Shown here: one piece after another, positions 1-7,337 of the stretch | Position numbering within the stretch: position 1 is the first letter of the stretch | Layout: every line of letters begins with the position of its first letter | From: Gemmatimonadota bacterium | Lineage (GTDB): Bacteria; Gemmatimonadota; Gemmatimonadetes; Gemmatimonadales; Gemmatimonadaceae | NCBI GenBank assembly: GCA_029884515.1 | Contig: JAOUHR010000032.1 | Span: 1-11,655, forward strand | Direction: 5' to 3' | Length of the DNA: 11,655 nt | Position numbers and translations under genes: made by a program | Notes under the pieces: model-generated | Told to the model about the DNA's origin: nothing | Databases searched by the model: none | Seen by the model: only the letters and a program-made list of their open reading frames with translations

Positions 1-8
1 CCCGGCGG

Positions 9-845
9 TCAGCGGATGAGTTCGCCGAGTCGCTGCCACCGGACGCGCGTCAGCCAACTCAACGACGCATCGCTGTCGGGAGCGTAACTGTAGTAAACGA
101 AGATCGGGCTGCCCCGGAGCAGGGAGTCGGGGACGAACCCCCAGTACCGGCTGTCGAGCGAATTGTCGCGGTTGTCGCCCAAGGTGAAGAAATGCGCCGG
201 GGGCACGACGAGCGGTCCCCAATTGTTGCGCGAGGGATTGTATCCCCGCGCGTCCACGCCCGGCGCGACGAAGTCGCGCTGCCAGCGGAACTCCTCCCCC
301 CCCGTGTCGAACTCGGGATCGCTGCGCACGGCGTACCACTCGCGCTGGAGCGTGCCGTTGAGGAAGAGGTCGCCGTGGCGCATCTCCACCTGGTCGCCCG
401 GCAGCCCGACGAGGCGCTTCACGAAGTTCTTGGTCGGATCCTCGGGCCACTGGAACACCACCACGTCGCCGCGGCGCGGATCGCGGACCCGCGGCAGGTG
501 CTTCCCGGTGAACGGGACCTCAGCCCCGTAGAGCAGCTTGTTCACGAGGAGGAAGTCGCCGACGAGCAGCGTGCTCTCCATGGAGCCGCTCGGGATCTTG
601 AACGCCTCGACGAAGAAGGCGCGCACCAGCAGGAAGAGGACGATCGCGAGCTGGATGGACTTGGCCCACTCCCAGCCGCCACGGAGCATCCGCAGCGTGG
701 CCGGGGTGCGGCGCCGCGCGTGCTGCTCGGCGACCGCGGCGGATTCGGGCACCGCGGCCGGGGACGCCACCGGCGCGCGATCGTCCACCGCACCGTCGAG
801 CAGGGCGGACTCCGCTGCCGCGACGGGGTCGTTCGTGGGCTCCAT
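9..845 (-). CDS. lepB: Signal peptidase I (leader peptidase)
   Basis: Membrane serine protease of family S26 that removes signal peptides from exported preproteins on the outer face of the cytoplasmic membrane. The 278-residue protein has an Ala/Pro/Glu-rich, probably disordered N-terminus (about 1-50), one hydrophobic anchor (about 62-80), then the family boxes in order: PSGSM with the nucleophile Ser88, RRGDVVVF (124-131), NFVKRLVGLPGD (140-151) with the general base Lys143, and GDNRDNSLDSRYWG (223-236). All catalytic elements are intact. A stretch of about 50 residues between the Lys box and the GDNRDNS box is longer than in minimal Gram-positive enzymes. I start at the ATG at 845 (MEPTND). 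The frame stays open far upstream only as a shadow of the aldehyde dehydrogenase gene. No convincing Shine-Dalgarno sequence precedes the ATG. A TATATC hexamer lies 6 nt upstream, so the gene may have its own promoter or be read through from upstream. The identification is firm; the exact start is less so. Confidence 0.95.
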   Translation of the reverse strand: MEPTNDPVAAAESALLDGAVDDRAPVASPAAVPESAAVAEQHARRRTPATLRMLRGGWEWAKSIQLAIVLFLLVRAFFVEAFKIPSGSMESTLLVGDFLLVNKLLYGAEVPFTGKHLPRVRDPRRGDVVVFQWPEDPTKNFVKRLVGLPGDQVEMRHGDLFLNGTLQREWYAVRSDPEFDTGGEEFRWQRDFVAPGVDARGYNPSRNNWGPLVVPPAHFFTLGDNRDNSLDSRYWGFVPDSLLRGSPIFVYYSYAPDSDASLSWLTRVRWQRLGELIR

Positions 846-864
846 GGGATGGATATACACCGAA

Positions 865-898
865 GGGTCGGGCCCGGGGTAGTGCCCCGTCCCGACCC
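865..898 (-). terminator. GC-rich intercistronic hairpin, possible weak terminator
   Basis: An 8-bp arm GGGTCGGG (865-872) pairs perfectly with CCCGACCC (891-898). After a small internal bulge, an inner 5-bp stem CGGGG/CCCCG (875-879 with 885-889) closes a 5-nt loop. It lies 24 nt beyond the stop codon of the aldehyde dehydrogenase and 19 nt before the lepB start on the same strand. There is no T-run after it on the minus strand, so it is not a canonical intrinsic terminator. It may attenuate read-through, stabilise the 3' end of the upstream mRNA, or mask the lepB translation start. Confidence 0.4.
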
Positions 899-922
899 CC
901 CGACGCGCCCCTTGAAGGTCCT

Positions 923-2404
923 TCAGTAGTTGTCGATCTGGGCGCGCTGCAGAGTGCCACTGTAGTCGACGTAGCCGACCTTGGTCTCCGAGTAGAACTC
1001 GTAGACCTCCCAGCCCCCCTCGCGGTGGCCGTTCCCGGTCTGCTTCACGCCGCCGAACGGCAGGTGCGCCTCGGCGCCGATGGTGGGCGCGTTCACGTAG
1101 GTGATGCCGTTGTCGAGCTCCTGCATCGCGCGGAACGCGAGGTTCACGTCCTGCGTGTACAGGGAGGACGAGAGTCCGTACTTCACGTCGTTGTTCACGC
1201 GGAACGCCTCGTCGGCGTCCTTCACCCGGATCACCGAGAGCACCGGACCGAAGATCTCCTCCTGCTCGAGCCGCGACCCGGCCTTCACGTTCGTGAAGAT
1301 CGTGGGCTGGAAGAAGAAGCCCTTCTCCAGACCGCCGCCGGTGGCGCGCTGGCCGCCCAGGGTGAGCTCGGCCTTCTCGGAGAGCCCGATCTCGACGTAG
1401 CGCTCGATCTTGGCGATGCTGTCGGCGTGGATCACCGGCCCGACGTCGGTGCCGGACTTGCGCCCATCGCCGAGCTTGAGCGCGGCGGTGCGCGCCTTGA
1501 GCTTCGCGACGAAGGCGTCGTGGATGCCGTCCTGCAGGATGAGCCGGCTGGTGGCCGTGCAGCGCTGGCCGGTGGTGCCGAAGGCGCCCCAGAGCACGCC
1601 GTCGAGCGCCAGGTCGAGCCGCGCGTCGTCGAGCACGATCTGCGCGTTCTTCCCGCCCATCTCGAGCGAGAGGCGCTTGTGCAGGCGGCCGCAGGTCTCG
1701 CCCACCTTGGCCCCCGTCTCCGTGGAGCCGGTGAACGAGATCACCGGCACCTCGGGATGGTGCACGATCGCCGCGCCCACCTCGCCGTCCCCATGCACGA
1801 GTTGGATGACCTCCGGCGGCAGCCCCGCCTCGAGCAGGAGCTCGACGAACACGTGGCCGGTGTGCGGCACGTCCTCGGCGGGCTTGAACACGAGCGCGTT
1901 CCCGCAGAGGATCGCGGGGAACATCTTCCACGTCGGGATCGCGAGCGGGAAGTTGAACGGCGTGATGATGCCCGCCACGCCGATCGGGCGGCGGAAGCTC
2001 ATCGCCCACTTGTCGCGGAGCTCGCTTGGCACGGTGTGCCCGAAGAGGCGACGCCCCTCGGTGGCGGCGTAGTACGCCGTGTCGATCCCCTCCTGCACGT
2101 CACCGCGGGTCTCGGCGAGGGGCTTGCCCATCTCGCGCGTCATGAGGTCGGCCAGCTCCTCCTTGCGCGCGACCATCAGGTCGCCGACGCGGCGCAGCAC
2201 GTCGCCGCGCGCGGGAGCGGGGGTCCGCTTCCAGCGCTCGAAGCCCTTCTTGGCGGACTCGACCGCCTTCGCCACGTCGGCGGCACCGGACTTCGGGAAC
2301 TTCCCGATGAGGTCCGAGGTGTCCGCAGGGTTCACATTGTCGAAGTATTGGCCAGTGGAAGGGGGGACCCACTCACCACCGATGAAGTTCTTGAAGGTTG
2401 TCAT
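923..2404 (-). CDS. NAD(P)-dependent aldehyde dehydrogenase
   Basis: Oxidises an aldehyde to the carboxylate with NAD(P)+ in the cytoplasm; the substrate cannot be told from sequence. The 493-residue length is normal for the superfamily. Visible elements: oxyanion-hole Asn151 in TPFNFP, cofactor-binding Lys174 in FKPAED, the Rossmann FTGSTETG motif (224-231), general base Glu248 in LEMGGKNAQ, nucleophile Cys282 in GQRCTATSR, and the EEIFGP box (382-387). The C-terminus (FGGVKQTGNGHREGG, then YVDYSG) resembles the semialdehyde-dehydrogenase-like branch that includes alpha-ketoglutarate-semialdehyde dehydrogenase and uncharacterised relatives; that subfamily hint is from memory. The start MTTFKNFIGGEWV is the typical N-terminus of the family. 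The ATG lies 6 nt after a TGTTAGGTT extended -10-like element, with no Shine-Dalgarno sequence. It is 26 nt from the stop of the membrane-protein gene upstream on the same strand, so read-through is also possible. Confidence 0.95.
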   Translation of the reverse strand: MTTFKNFIGGEWVPPSTGQYFDNVNPADTSDLIGKFPKSGAADVAKAVESAKKGFERWKRTPAPARGDVLRRVGDLMVARKEELADLMTREMGKPLAETRGDVQEGIDTAYYAATEGRRLFGHTVPSELRDKWAMSFRRPIGVAGIITPFNFPLAIPTWKMFPAILCGNALVFKPAEDVPHTGHVFVELLLEAGLPPEVIQLVHGDGEVGAAIVHHPEVPVISFTGSTETGAKVGETCGRLHKRLSLEMGGKNAQIVLDDARLDLALDGVLWGAFGTTGQRCTATSRLILQDGIHDAFVAKLKARTAALKLGDGRKSGTDVGPVIHADSIAKIERYVEIGLSEKAELTLGGQRATGGGLEKGFFFQPTIFTNVKAGSRLEQEEIFGPVLSVIRVKDADEAFRVNNDVKYGLSSSLYTQDVNLAFRAMQELDNGITYVNAPTIGAEAHLPFGGVKQTGNGHREGGWEVYEFYSETKVGYVDYSGTLQRAQIDNY

Positions 2405-2410
2405 GCGGTG

Positions 2411-2419
2411 AACCTAACA
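2411..2419 (-). promoter_or_regulatory. Extended -10-like element for the aldehyde dehydrogenase gene
   Basis: On the minus strand TGT precedes TAGGTT (hexamer 2416-2411), giving a TGnTANNNT extended -10. Only six nucleotides (CACCGC) separate it from the ATG at 2404, which places the expected transcription start at or within 1-2 nt of the start codon. No good -35 box is visible, as is common with extended -10 promoters. Assigned by pattern only. Confidence 0.45.
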
Positions 2420-2430
2420 GTTTCGGGTGA

Positions 2431-2877
2431 TCACTCGGTGCAGGCCCAGCCCGCCGGGTGGGCGGCCGTGGGGATGGCATATCCGGTGCGCGGGAGCACG
2501 TCGACGGCGGCCAGCAGCAGGCCCCAGAGCACGAGCAGGAGGGAGAGCGTGTGCGCCCGTGCCGCGCGGTGTCGCCAGGTCCAGACGGATGACCAGACGC
2601 CCCCCACGATGAGCGCGCCGACCGCACCCAGGAAGGCGGCGAGTCCGAGGCCGCAGCGGGCGCTGTAGGGCCAGAAGAGGATGCCGACGCCGAGCGCCAC
2701 CGCGAGCGAGAGCCGCGCGAAGACGCCGAAGGTGGACGTGGTGCGTTGCACCTCGGCGACGGCCGCCTTCTTCGCCGGCGAGGTCGCCTGCCTCGACGGG
2801 AACAGCGCCTCGTCGGAGACGCGCTCCATCTGCTTGTCGATCTTCTTGAGTTCGGCTTCCCAGTCGCGATCGGTCAT
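2431..2877 (-). CDS. Small membrane protein of unknown function, last gene of the larE cluster
   Basis: I do not recognise a family. The 148-residue protein starts with a charged segment likely to be helical (about 1-45: DRDWEAELKKIDKQMERV, then Lys/Ala-rich). Three hydrophobic segments follow, at about 51-70, 75-98 and 109-127, and a short polar tail ends in PAGWACTE. This suggests a three-helix inner-membrane protein with a cytoplasmic N-terminus, though topology is inferred. The start is the ATG at 2877, which overlaps the stop of the response-regulator gene as ATGA. A good Shine-Dalgarno GGGAG (2887-2883) lies 5 nt upstream. An in-frame start at 2970 would push 31 extra residues into the regulator gene and is unlikely. 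The coupling implies expression with the regulator but does not show a shared function. Confidence 0.8.
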   Translation of the reverse strand: MTDRDWEAELKKIDKQMERVSDEALFPSRQATSPAKKAAVAEVQRTTSTFGVFARLSLAVALGVGILFWPYSARCGLGLAAFLGAVGALIVGGVWSSVWTWRHRAARAHTLSLLLVLWGLLLAAVDVLPRTGYAIPTAAHPAGWACTE

Positions 2878-4244
2878 CCCTGCTCCCGCGCCAGGCCGTG
2901 GCGCTCGATCTTCTTGTAGAGGTTGGAGCGCGGCATCCCCAGCGCGCGAGCGGTCTCGGCGACGTTCCAATCGAACTGCCGGAGCTTGGCGGAGAGGAAG
3001 GCGCGTTCCGAGGCGAGCTTGAACTCCTCGTACGTGGCGAATCGCTCGAGCGATCCCAGCGTGCCCGCCGGCTCGGCGGAGCGCGCACCCACGAGTCGCT
3101 CCACGTCACCCACCTTGATGCGCGGCCCCGTCGCGAGGATGAGCAGGCGTTCGACCGTGTTGCGCAGCTCGCGCACGTTCCCCGGCCAGTCGAGCGTGGC
3201 GAGGCGCTCCACCGCCTCCGGCTCGATGATCCGGGCCGGCAACCCGCTCTCTTCGGTGAGCCGCGCCAGGAAGTGCTGGACGAGGAGGGGGATGTCCTCG
3301 CGTCGGTCGCGCAGTGGCGGGACGACGATCGGCACCACGTTCAGCCGGTAGTAGAGGTCCTCGCGGAATCGGCCGGCGGCGATCTCCTCCTCGATCCGCT
3401 TGTTCGTCGCCGCGATCACGCGCACGTCGGCCCTGCGCGGTTTCTGCCCGCCGATGCGCGTCACCTCGCCCTCCTGCAGCACCCGCAACACCTTCGCCTG
3501 CGCCGCGAGCGACATGTCCCCGATCTCGTCGAGGAAGAGCGTGCCGCCGTCCGCCTGCTCGAACTTGCCCGCGCGGTCCTGCACCGCCCCGGTGAAGGAG
3601 CCCTTCATGTGGCCGAAGAGCTCGCTCTCGATCAGCTCCGAGGGGATCGCCGCGCAGTTCACCTCGATGAACGGGCCCTTGGCGCGCGTGGAGCCCGCAT
3701 GCAGCGCGCGCGCGACGAGTTCCTTCCCCGTGCCGTTCTCGCCCGTGATCAGCACGCGCGCCGGCGTCCCCGCGACGCGCGCGATCTGGTCCACCAGCGC
3801 GCGCACGGGGCCCGAGCCCCCCACGATCTCGCCCGTGCGGTGCACCGTCTCGCGCAGGCGGAGGTTCTCCTCGCGCAAGTCGAGGTGGCCGATCGCATTC
3901 CGAAGTGTCACCAGGATGCGGTCGGTGTCGAGCGGCTTCTCGAGGATGTCGTAGGCGCCCAGATGCGTGGCCTCGACGGCGTCCTGGATGCTCGCGTGCC
4001 CGGAGATCATGACCACGACCGCCGAGGGATCCGCCGCGCGGAGTCGCTTGAGGGTCTCGATGCCGTCGATCCCCGCCATCTTCACGTCGAGGAAGACCAG
4101 TTGCGGCTTCCAGCTCTCGTACGTCGCCAGCCCCTCGCGGCCGCTGGCGACGGCCCTCACCTCGTACTCCTCGTACTCGAGGAGCTGCTTGAGCGCGGCC
4201 CGGATGCCCTCCTCGTCGTCCACGATCAGCACCCGGCGGCTCAT
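2874..4244 (-). CDS. Sigma-54-dependent response regulator, NtrC/NtrX-like
   Basis: A cytoplasmic transcription activator with all three domains of the NtrC family. Residues 1-120 form a receiver with acidic DDEE near residue 10, phosphoacceptor Asp53 (VFLDVKM), ISGH at about 80 and the conserved Lys of LEKPLD near 103. Residues about 138-372 form the AAA+ sigma-54 interaction domain with Walker A GENGTGKE (168-175), the loop that touches sigma-54 as GSFTGA (215-220) rather than GAFTGA, Walker B GGTLFLDEIGD (233-243) and arginine-rich FREDLYYRLN (293-302). Residues about 425-448 form a Fis-type helix-turn-helix (NVAETARALGMPRSNLYKKI). The receiver-to-AAA+ architecture and motif wording are closest to NtrX, but no NtrY-like kinase is adjacent. 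I use the ATG at 4244, with AGGG 7 nt upstream and TGATG overlap with the preceding stop; a GTG at 4247 is the alternative, one codon earlier. Function class is certain, target genes unknown. Confidence 0.95.
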   Translation of the reverse strand: MSRRVLIVDDEEGIRAALKQLLEYEEYEVRAVASGREGLATYESWKPQLVFLDVKMAGIDGIETLKRLRAADPSAVVVMISGHASIQDAVEATHLGAYDILEKPLDTDRILVTLRNAIGHLDLREENLRLRETVHRTGEIVGGSGPVRALVDQIARVAGTPARVLITGENGTGKELVARALHAGSTRAKGPFIEVNCAAIPSELIESELFGHMKGSFTGAVQDRAGKFEQADGGTLFLDEIGDMSLAAQAKVLRVLQEGEVTRIGGQKPRRADVRVIAATNKRIEEEIAAGRFREDLYYRLNVVPIVVPPLRDRREDIPLLVQHFLARLTEESGLPARIIEPEAVERLATLDWPGNVRELRNTVERLLILATGPRIKVGDVERLVGARSAEPAGTLGSLERFATYEEFKLASERAFLSAKLRQFDWNVAETARALGMPRSNLYKKIERHGLAREQG

Positions 4245-4897
4245 CACTTGGCCCTGGTGAGGGTCACGCGGCCTTTGGCGATCCGCAGGTCACCGACGTA
4301 GGCCGGCAACACGATCGGGAGCGCATCGGATGCCAGTCCCGCCGGTCGCCCGGCCGTGCCCCACCGCGTGATCAAGCGGGAGATCCCAGCCGCCGGCACC
4401 TTCAGTTCGCGCAGCGCCACGGTCGACATCCGATACTGGCCGAGCCCGCTGCGCACCTGCTCCACGCGCCCGCCGATCAGGAGTGGCTCCGTCTCGTTGA
4501 ACATCTGGGCGACTGGACCCAGCGATCCCTTGCCGCCCACGTCGGCGAGGCGGATGCGGGTGGTGAGGAAGAGCGTGTCACCCTGGATGAGCGCCTTGGG
4601 CGCGTCGTCGGACTGGCCGATCACGTCGAGCGCGGGCGCAAGCACCCAGGCCGCGAAGTCGGCGGCATCCACGGTCACGCTCGCGGGCCCGCCCTTCTCG
4701 CCGAGCGTGGAGATGCGCGCCTCGGCGCGCCCGGCGCCCGCCTTGGTGACCGGCGCCCAGTCCGGGCTCGCGCCCGGTGCGCGCGCCGAGATCATCTCCC
4801 TTGCCTTGGGCACCCAGACACCGCGGTAGGCCCAGCCCGCGGCGCCGAGCACGAGGAGGAGCACTCCGCATCCGATCCGACCCAGGCAGCCGAACAT
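4244..4897 (-). CDS. Signal-anchored protein of unknown function
   Basis: A 217-residue protein I do not recognise. It begins MFGCLGRIGCGVLLLVLGAAGWAY, an uncleaved signal anchor or signal peptide (hydrophobic core about 10-23). The remaining soluble domain (about 40-217) would then lie outside the cytoplasmic membrane. That domain is moderately acidic in its first half and alternates hydrophobic and polar residues in strand-like runs (LFLTTRIRLADV, LLIGGRVEQVRSG, YVGDLRIAKGRVTLT), suggesting a beta-rich fold. There is one Cys pair only in the anchor (Cys4, Cys10) and no clear lipobox. The start ATG at 4897 overlaps the larE-like stop codon as TGATG, with GGGAG four nucleotides upstream. Its stop overlaps the start of the response regulator in the same way. 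The gene is therefore embedded in the cluster and probably translationally coupled on both sides. Confidence 0.8.
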   Translation of the reverse strand: MFGCLGRIGCGVLLLVLGAAGWAYRGVWVPKAREMISARAPGASPDWAPVTKAGAGRAEARISTLGEKGGPASVTVDAADFAAWVLAPALDVIGQSDDAPKALIQGDTLFLTTRIRLADVGGKGSLGPVAQMFNETEPLLIGGRVEQVRSGLGQYRMSTVALRELKVPAAGISRLITRWGTAGRPAGLASDALPIVLPAYVGDLRIAKGRVTLTRAK

Positions 4898-5751
4898 CAG
4901 TCTCCCGTGCTGGAGATCCCGGCGAGCACGCTGAGCGCTCCCGAGCGATAGCCGCGTGGATCGAGTTCCACGCGCGTGAAGCCGGCGGCGCACACCGCGG
5001 CGGCGAGCGCATCGGACGCCGGCGACGCGCTCCAGTACGCGAGTTCCCCGGGGTCGAGTTCCACGCGCGCCAAGTCGCCGAAGTGGCGCACGCGCAGGTT
5101 GCCACGCACGCCGAGCTCGCGGATCGCCTCCTCCGCCTCCTCCACGGCGCGCAAGCGCAGCGGCGTCACCGCCGTGCCGTGCGGGAGGCGCGAGGCGAGG
5201 CAGGGGGACGACGGCTGGTCCCACGTTGGGATGCCACGGGCGGCCGAAAGGGCGCGGATCTCCGCCTTGGTGAAGCCGAGTTCCGCGAGAGGCGAGGCCA
5301 CGCCGCGCTCGCGCGCGGCCTGCGCACCGGGACGGTGGCCGCCCAGGTCGTCCGCGTTGGTGCCGTCGGCGATCACGGCGAGCCCGTGAGACACGGCGAC
5401 GGGCGCCAACCGCGACCAGAGCTCGGTCTTGCAGAAGTAGCAGCGGTCGTGCGGGTTCGCCGCGTAGCGCGGATCCGCCAGCTCGTCGGTGTCCACTTCG
5501 AGCACCGGGATACCGAAGTCGCGGGCGATGCTGCGCGCACGGGTCCACTGCGCCTCGGGATACGACGCACTCCGGCCGATCACGGCGAGCACCCGGTCTG
5601 CCCCCAGTGCGTCGAGCGCGACGCAGGCGAGATACGCGGAGTCCACGCCGCCGGAGAATCCGATGAGGAGCGAGTCCTGCGCGCGGCACCAGGCGACGAG
5701 GCGTTCCTCGCGCTCGCGTGCGGCCACGTCGGGAAGGAGTGGGGTGGACAT
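4897..5751 (-). CDS. larE: LarE-like ATP-dependent sulfur transferase
   Basis: A PP-loop ATP pyrophosphatase of the LarE family. LarE adenylates and thiolates the pyridinium dicarboxylate mononucleotide made by LarB, a step in making the nickel-pincer nucleotide cofactor of lactate racemase and related enzymes. The 284-residue protein has the PP-loop FSGGVDS (32-38), a short alpha/beta nucleotide domain, RCYFCK with Cys104 and Cys107, and PSSPCLASR with Cys184. In single-Cys LarE the CLASR cysteine is the sacrificial sulfur donor. The additional CxxC resembles the three-cysteine type reported to bind a [4Fe-4S] cluster; that classification is my inference. No larB, larC or larA is in the window, so the family's generic sulfur-transfer role is safer than a pathway claim. 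The ATG at 5751 sits 7 nt after a TAACTT hexamer; the GTG at 5754 is one codon earlier. It is the first gene of the four-gene cluster. Confidence 0.88.
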   Translation of the reverse strand: MSTPLLPDVAAREREERLVAWCRAQDSLLIGFSGGVDSAYLACVALDALGADRVLAVIGRSASYPEAQWTRARSIARDFGIPVLEVDTDELADPRYAANPHDRCYFCKTELWSRLAPVAVSHGLAVIADGTNADDLGGHRPGAQAARERGVASPLAELGFTKAEIRALSAARGIPTWDQPSSPCLASRLPHGTAVTPLRLRAVEEAEEAIRELGVRGNLRVRHFGDLARVELDPGELAYWSASPASDALAAAVCAAGFTRVELDPRGYRSGALSVLAGISSTGD

Positions 5752-5758
5752 CACCCCA

Positions 5759-5764
5759 AAGTTA
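5759..5764 (-). promoter_or_regulatory. -10-like TAACTT close to the larE start
   Basis: Minus-strand TAACTT (5764-5759) fits TANNNT and ends 7 nt before the ATG at 5751, or 4 nt before the GTG at 5754. The gap to the preceding yifB stop is under 70 bp. This is the only AT-rich hexamer in that gap, so it is the natural candidate promoter for the whole larE cluster. No clear -35 box was seen. Confidence 0.45.
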
Positions 5765-5816
5765 GGGAGCGGACGGCGGGGGTGTGAGTCGCGCCCGGCC
5801 GGACGGCGGCGCTGCG

Positions 5817-7337
5817 CTACGGCGCCGGCGACTCCACCGGCCGGAACATCAGCGCGTCGGCAATCGCACCCGGGTTCACCCGGTCCTCTCCCTCCAGGTC
5901 GGCGACGGTCCGGGCGACACGAAGGGTCCGATGGTACGCGCGCGCGGACAGCTTGAGCCGTTCGGCGGCGGTACCGAGCAGGGTGCGCGCCTCGGTGGTG
6001 AGCCCGGCGTGCAGCTGGAGCCAGCGCCCGGGCGCGTCACCGTTGCAGCGCACGCCGGGGAGGACGCGGTACCGCACGCGCTGCGCCTCGCGCGCGGCGA
6101 GCACGCGCGCGCGGATCGCGGTGCTCGGTTCCTCGCGCGACATCGCCCCGAGGTCGGCGAGCGCCACCGCGCCCACCGGCACGTGCAGGTCGATGCGGTC
6201 GGCGAGTGGCCCCGACATGCGGCCGCGGTAGCGGAGGATGTCGGCAGCGGAACAGCGGCACCGACCCGACGCGTCGCCGTCGAAGCCGCAAGGACAGGGG
6301 TTGGCCGCGCCCACGAGGAGGAACCCCGCGGGGAACGCGACCGCGTGCGCCGCGCGGGCGAGCACCACGCGGCCGTCCTCGAGGGGCTGACGCATCGCGT
6401 CGAGCACATAGCGCGGCAGCTCGAGGAGTTCGTCGAGGAAGAGCACGCCACGGTGCGCGAGACTCACTTCGCCCGGCCGCGGGCCTGGGCCACCGCCGAT
6501 GAGGCCCGCGAGCGAGACCGTGTGGTGCGGCGCGCGGAAGGGCGGCACGCGCGAGGGCGCGACGCCCGCGATGAGCACGCCCCCCACCGAGTGGATCGCG
6601 ACCACGTCGAGGAGTTCGTCGTCGTCGAGCGGCGGGAGGATCGAGGGCAGCCGCCGGGCCAACATGGTCTTCCCCGCGCCGGGCGGGCCGACGAGGAAGA
6701 CATTGTGCCGCCCCGCCGCCGCGATCTCGAGCGCACGCTTGGCCACCACCTGCCCCACCACCTCGGCGAAGTCGGCCCCGGACGGGTCGCGCGCCGGGGC
6801 CGCGGCAGGCGGCGCGGGCGGCAACCGCCGTTCCCTGAGCGCGTCGACCAGCGCGCGCAGCGTCGCCGCCGGCGCGAGACGCACGTCGCGGAGCAGCGCC
6901 GCCTCGGCCGCGTTCGCCATCGGGAGCACGAGGGCGCGCGCCGCGCCCTTGCGGGCGGCCTGCGCCACCGGGAGCGCGCCACGCACCGGACGCAGCGTGC
7001 CGTCTAGGCCGAGTTCGCCCACGAAGACGAGATCCCGCACGCACTCCGCGTCGAGCTGTCCGCTCGCGACCAGCACGCCGATGGCGACGGGGAGGTCGAA
7101 CGCCGTCCCTTCCTTTCGTACGTCGGCGGGCGAGAGGTTGATGGTCCAGCGCCGCGGCGGGAGCGTGAAGCCCGCGTTCACCAGCGCGGCGCCCACGCGC
7201 TCGCGCGCCTCCCGCACGCTGCCCGAGGGGAGTCCCACCATGGTCCAGCCGGGCAGGCCGGGCGCCGCATCGACCTCGACCGTGACGGCGAAGGCCTCGA
7301 TGCCGAGCACGGCGGCGGAGGGGATGGCGGCGAGCAC
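5817..7337 (-). CDS. comM: ComM/YifB family Mg-chelatase-like AAA+ ATPase
   Basis: A cytoplasmic ATPase. In naturally transformable Gammaproteobacteria ComM is a hexameric helicase that promotes branch migration while incoming DNA is integrated; in other phyla the role is mostly inferred. Domains in order: an N-terminal ChlI-type domain (about 1-165; SAAVLGIEAF, GLPSGSVREARERV, INLSPADVRKEG, AFDLPVAIG), AAA+ core with Walker A GPPGAGKT (217-224), APHHTVS (269-275), Walker B GVLFLDEL (297-304), a cysteine cluster (NPCPCG at 346-351 plus CRC at 360-362) likely to bind zinc, RIDLHVPV (381-388), and the C-terminal Mg-chelatase helical domain. I chose the GTG at 7337 because the product then begins with the family's LAAIPSAAVLGIE start and is 506 residues. 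An ATG at 7403 would add 22 Arg-rich residues with no family resemblance. Neither start has a visible Shine-Dalgarno or TANNNT element, so the start is uncertain. Confidence 0.93.
   Translation of the reverse strand: MLAAIPSAAVLGIEAFAVTVEVDAAPGLPGWTMVGLPSGSVREARERVGAALVNAGFTLPPRRWTINLSPADVRKEGTAFDLPVAIGVLVASGQLDAECVRDLVFVGELGLDGTLRPVRGALPVAQAARKGAARALVLPMANAAEAALLRDVRLAPAATLRALVDALRERRLPPAPPAAAPARDPSGADFAEVVGQVVAKRALEIAAAGRHNVFLVGPPGAGKTMLARRLPSILPPLDDDELLDVVAIHSVGGVLIAGVAPSRVPPFRAPHHTVSLAGLIGGGPGPRPGEVSLAHRGVLFLDELLELPRYVLDAMRQPLEDGRVVLARAAHAVAFPAGFLLVGAANPCPCGFDGDASGRCRCSAADILRYRGRMSGPLADRIDLHVPVGAVALADLGAMSREEPSTAIRARVLAAREAQRVRYRVLPGVRCNGDAPGRWLQLHAGLTTEARTLLGTAAERLKLSARAYHRTLRVARTVADLEGEDRVNPGAIADALMFRPVESPAP

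Noticed and set aside
846..2009. The lepB reading frame stays open more than 1 kb upstream, as if lepB were a 666-residue fusion protein.
   Set aside because: The extra part is an Arg/Ala-rich shadow of the aldehyde dehydrogenase in another frame, with no domain. The lepB family part begins after the ATG at 845.
2427..2434. Palindrome GTGATCAC as an operator before the aldehyde dehydrogenase.
   Set aside because: It is only 8 bp, includes the stop codon of the membrane-protein gene and has no extension or second copy nearby.
1025..2668. A long plus-strand open frame of 547 codons antisense to the aldehyde dehydrogenase.
   Set aside because: It is rich in Arg, Leu, His and Val in the way typical of an antisense shadow in GC-rich DNA, and the opposite strand codes for an intact enzyme.
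2898..4301. A plus-strand open frame of 467 codons antisense to the response regulator.
   Set aside because: Its composition is that of a shadow and it lies exactly opposite a gene with every catalytic motif intact.
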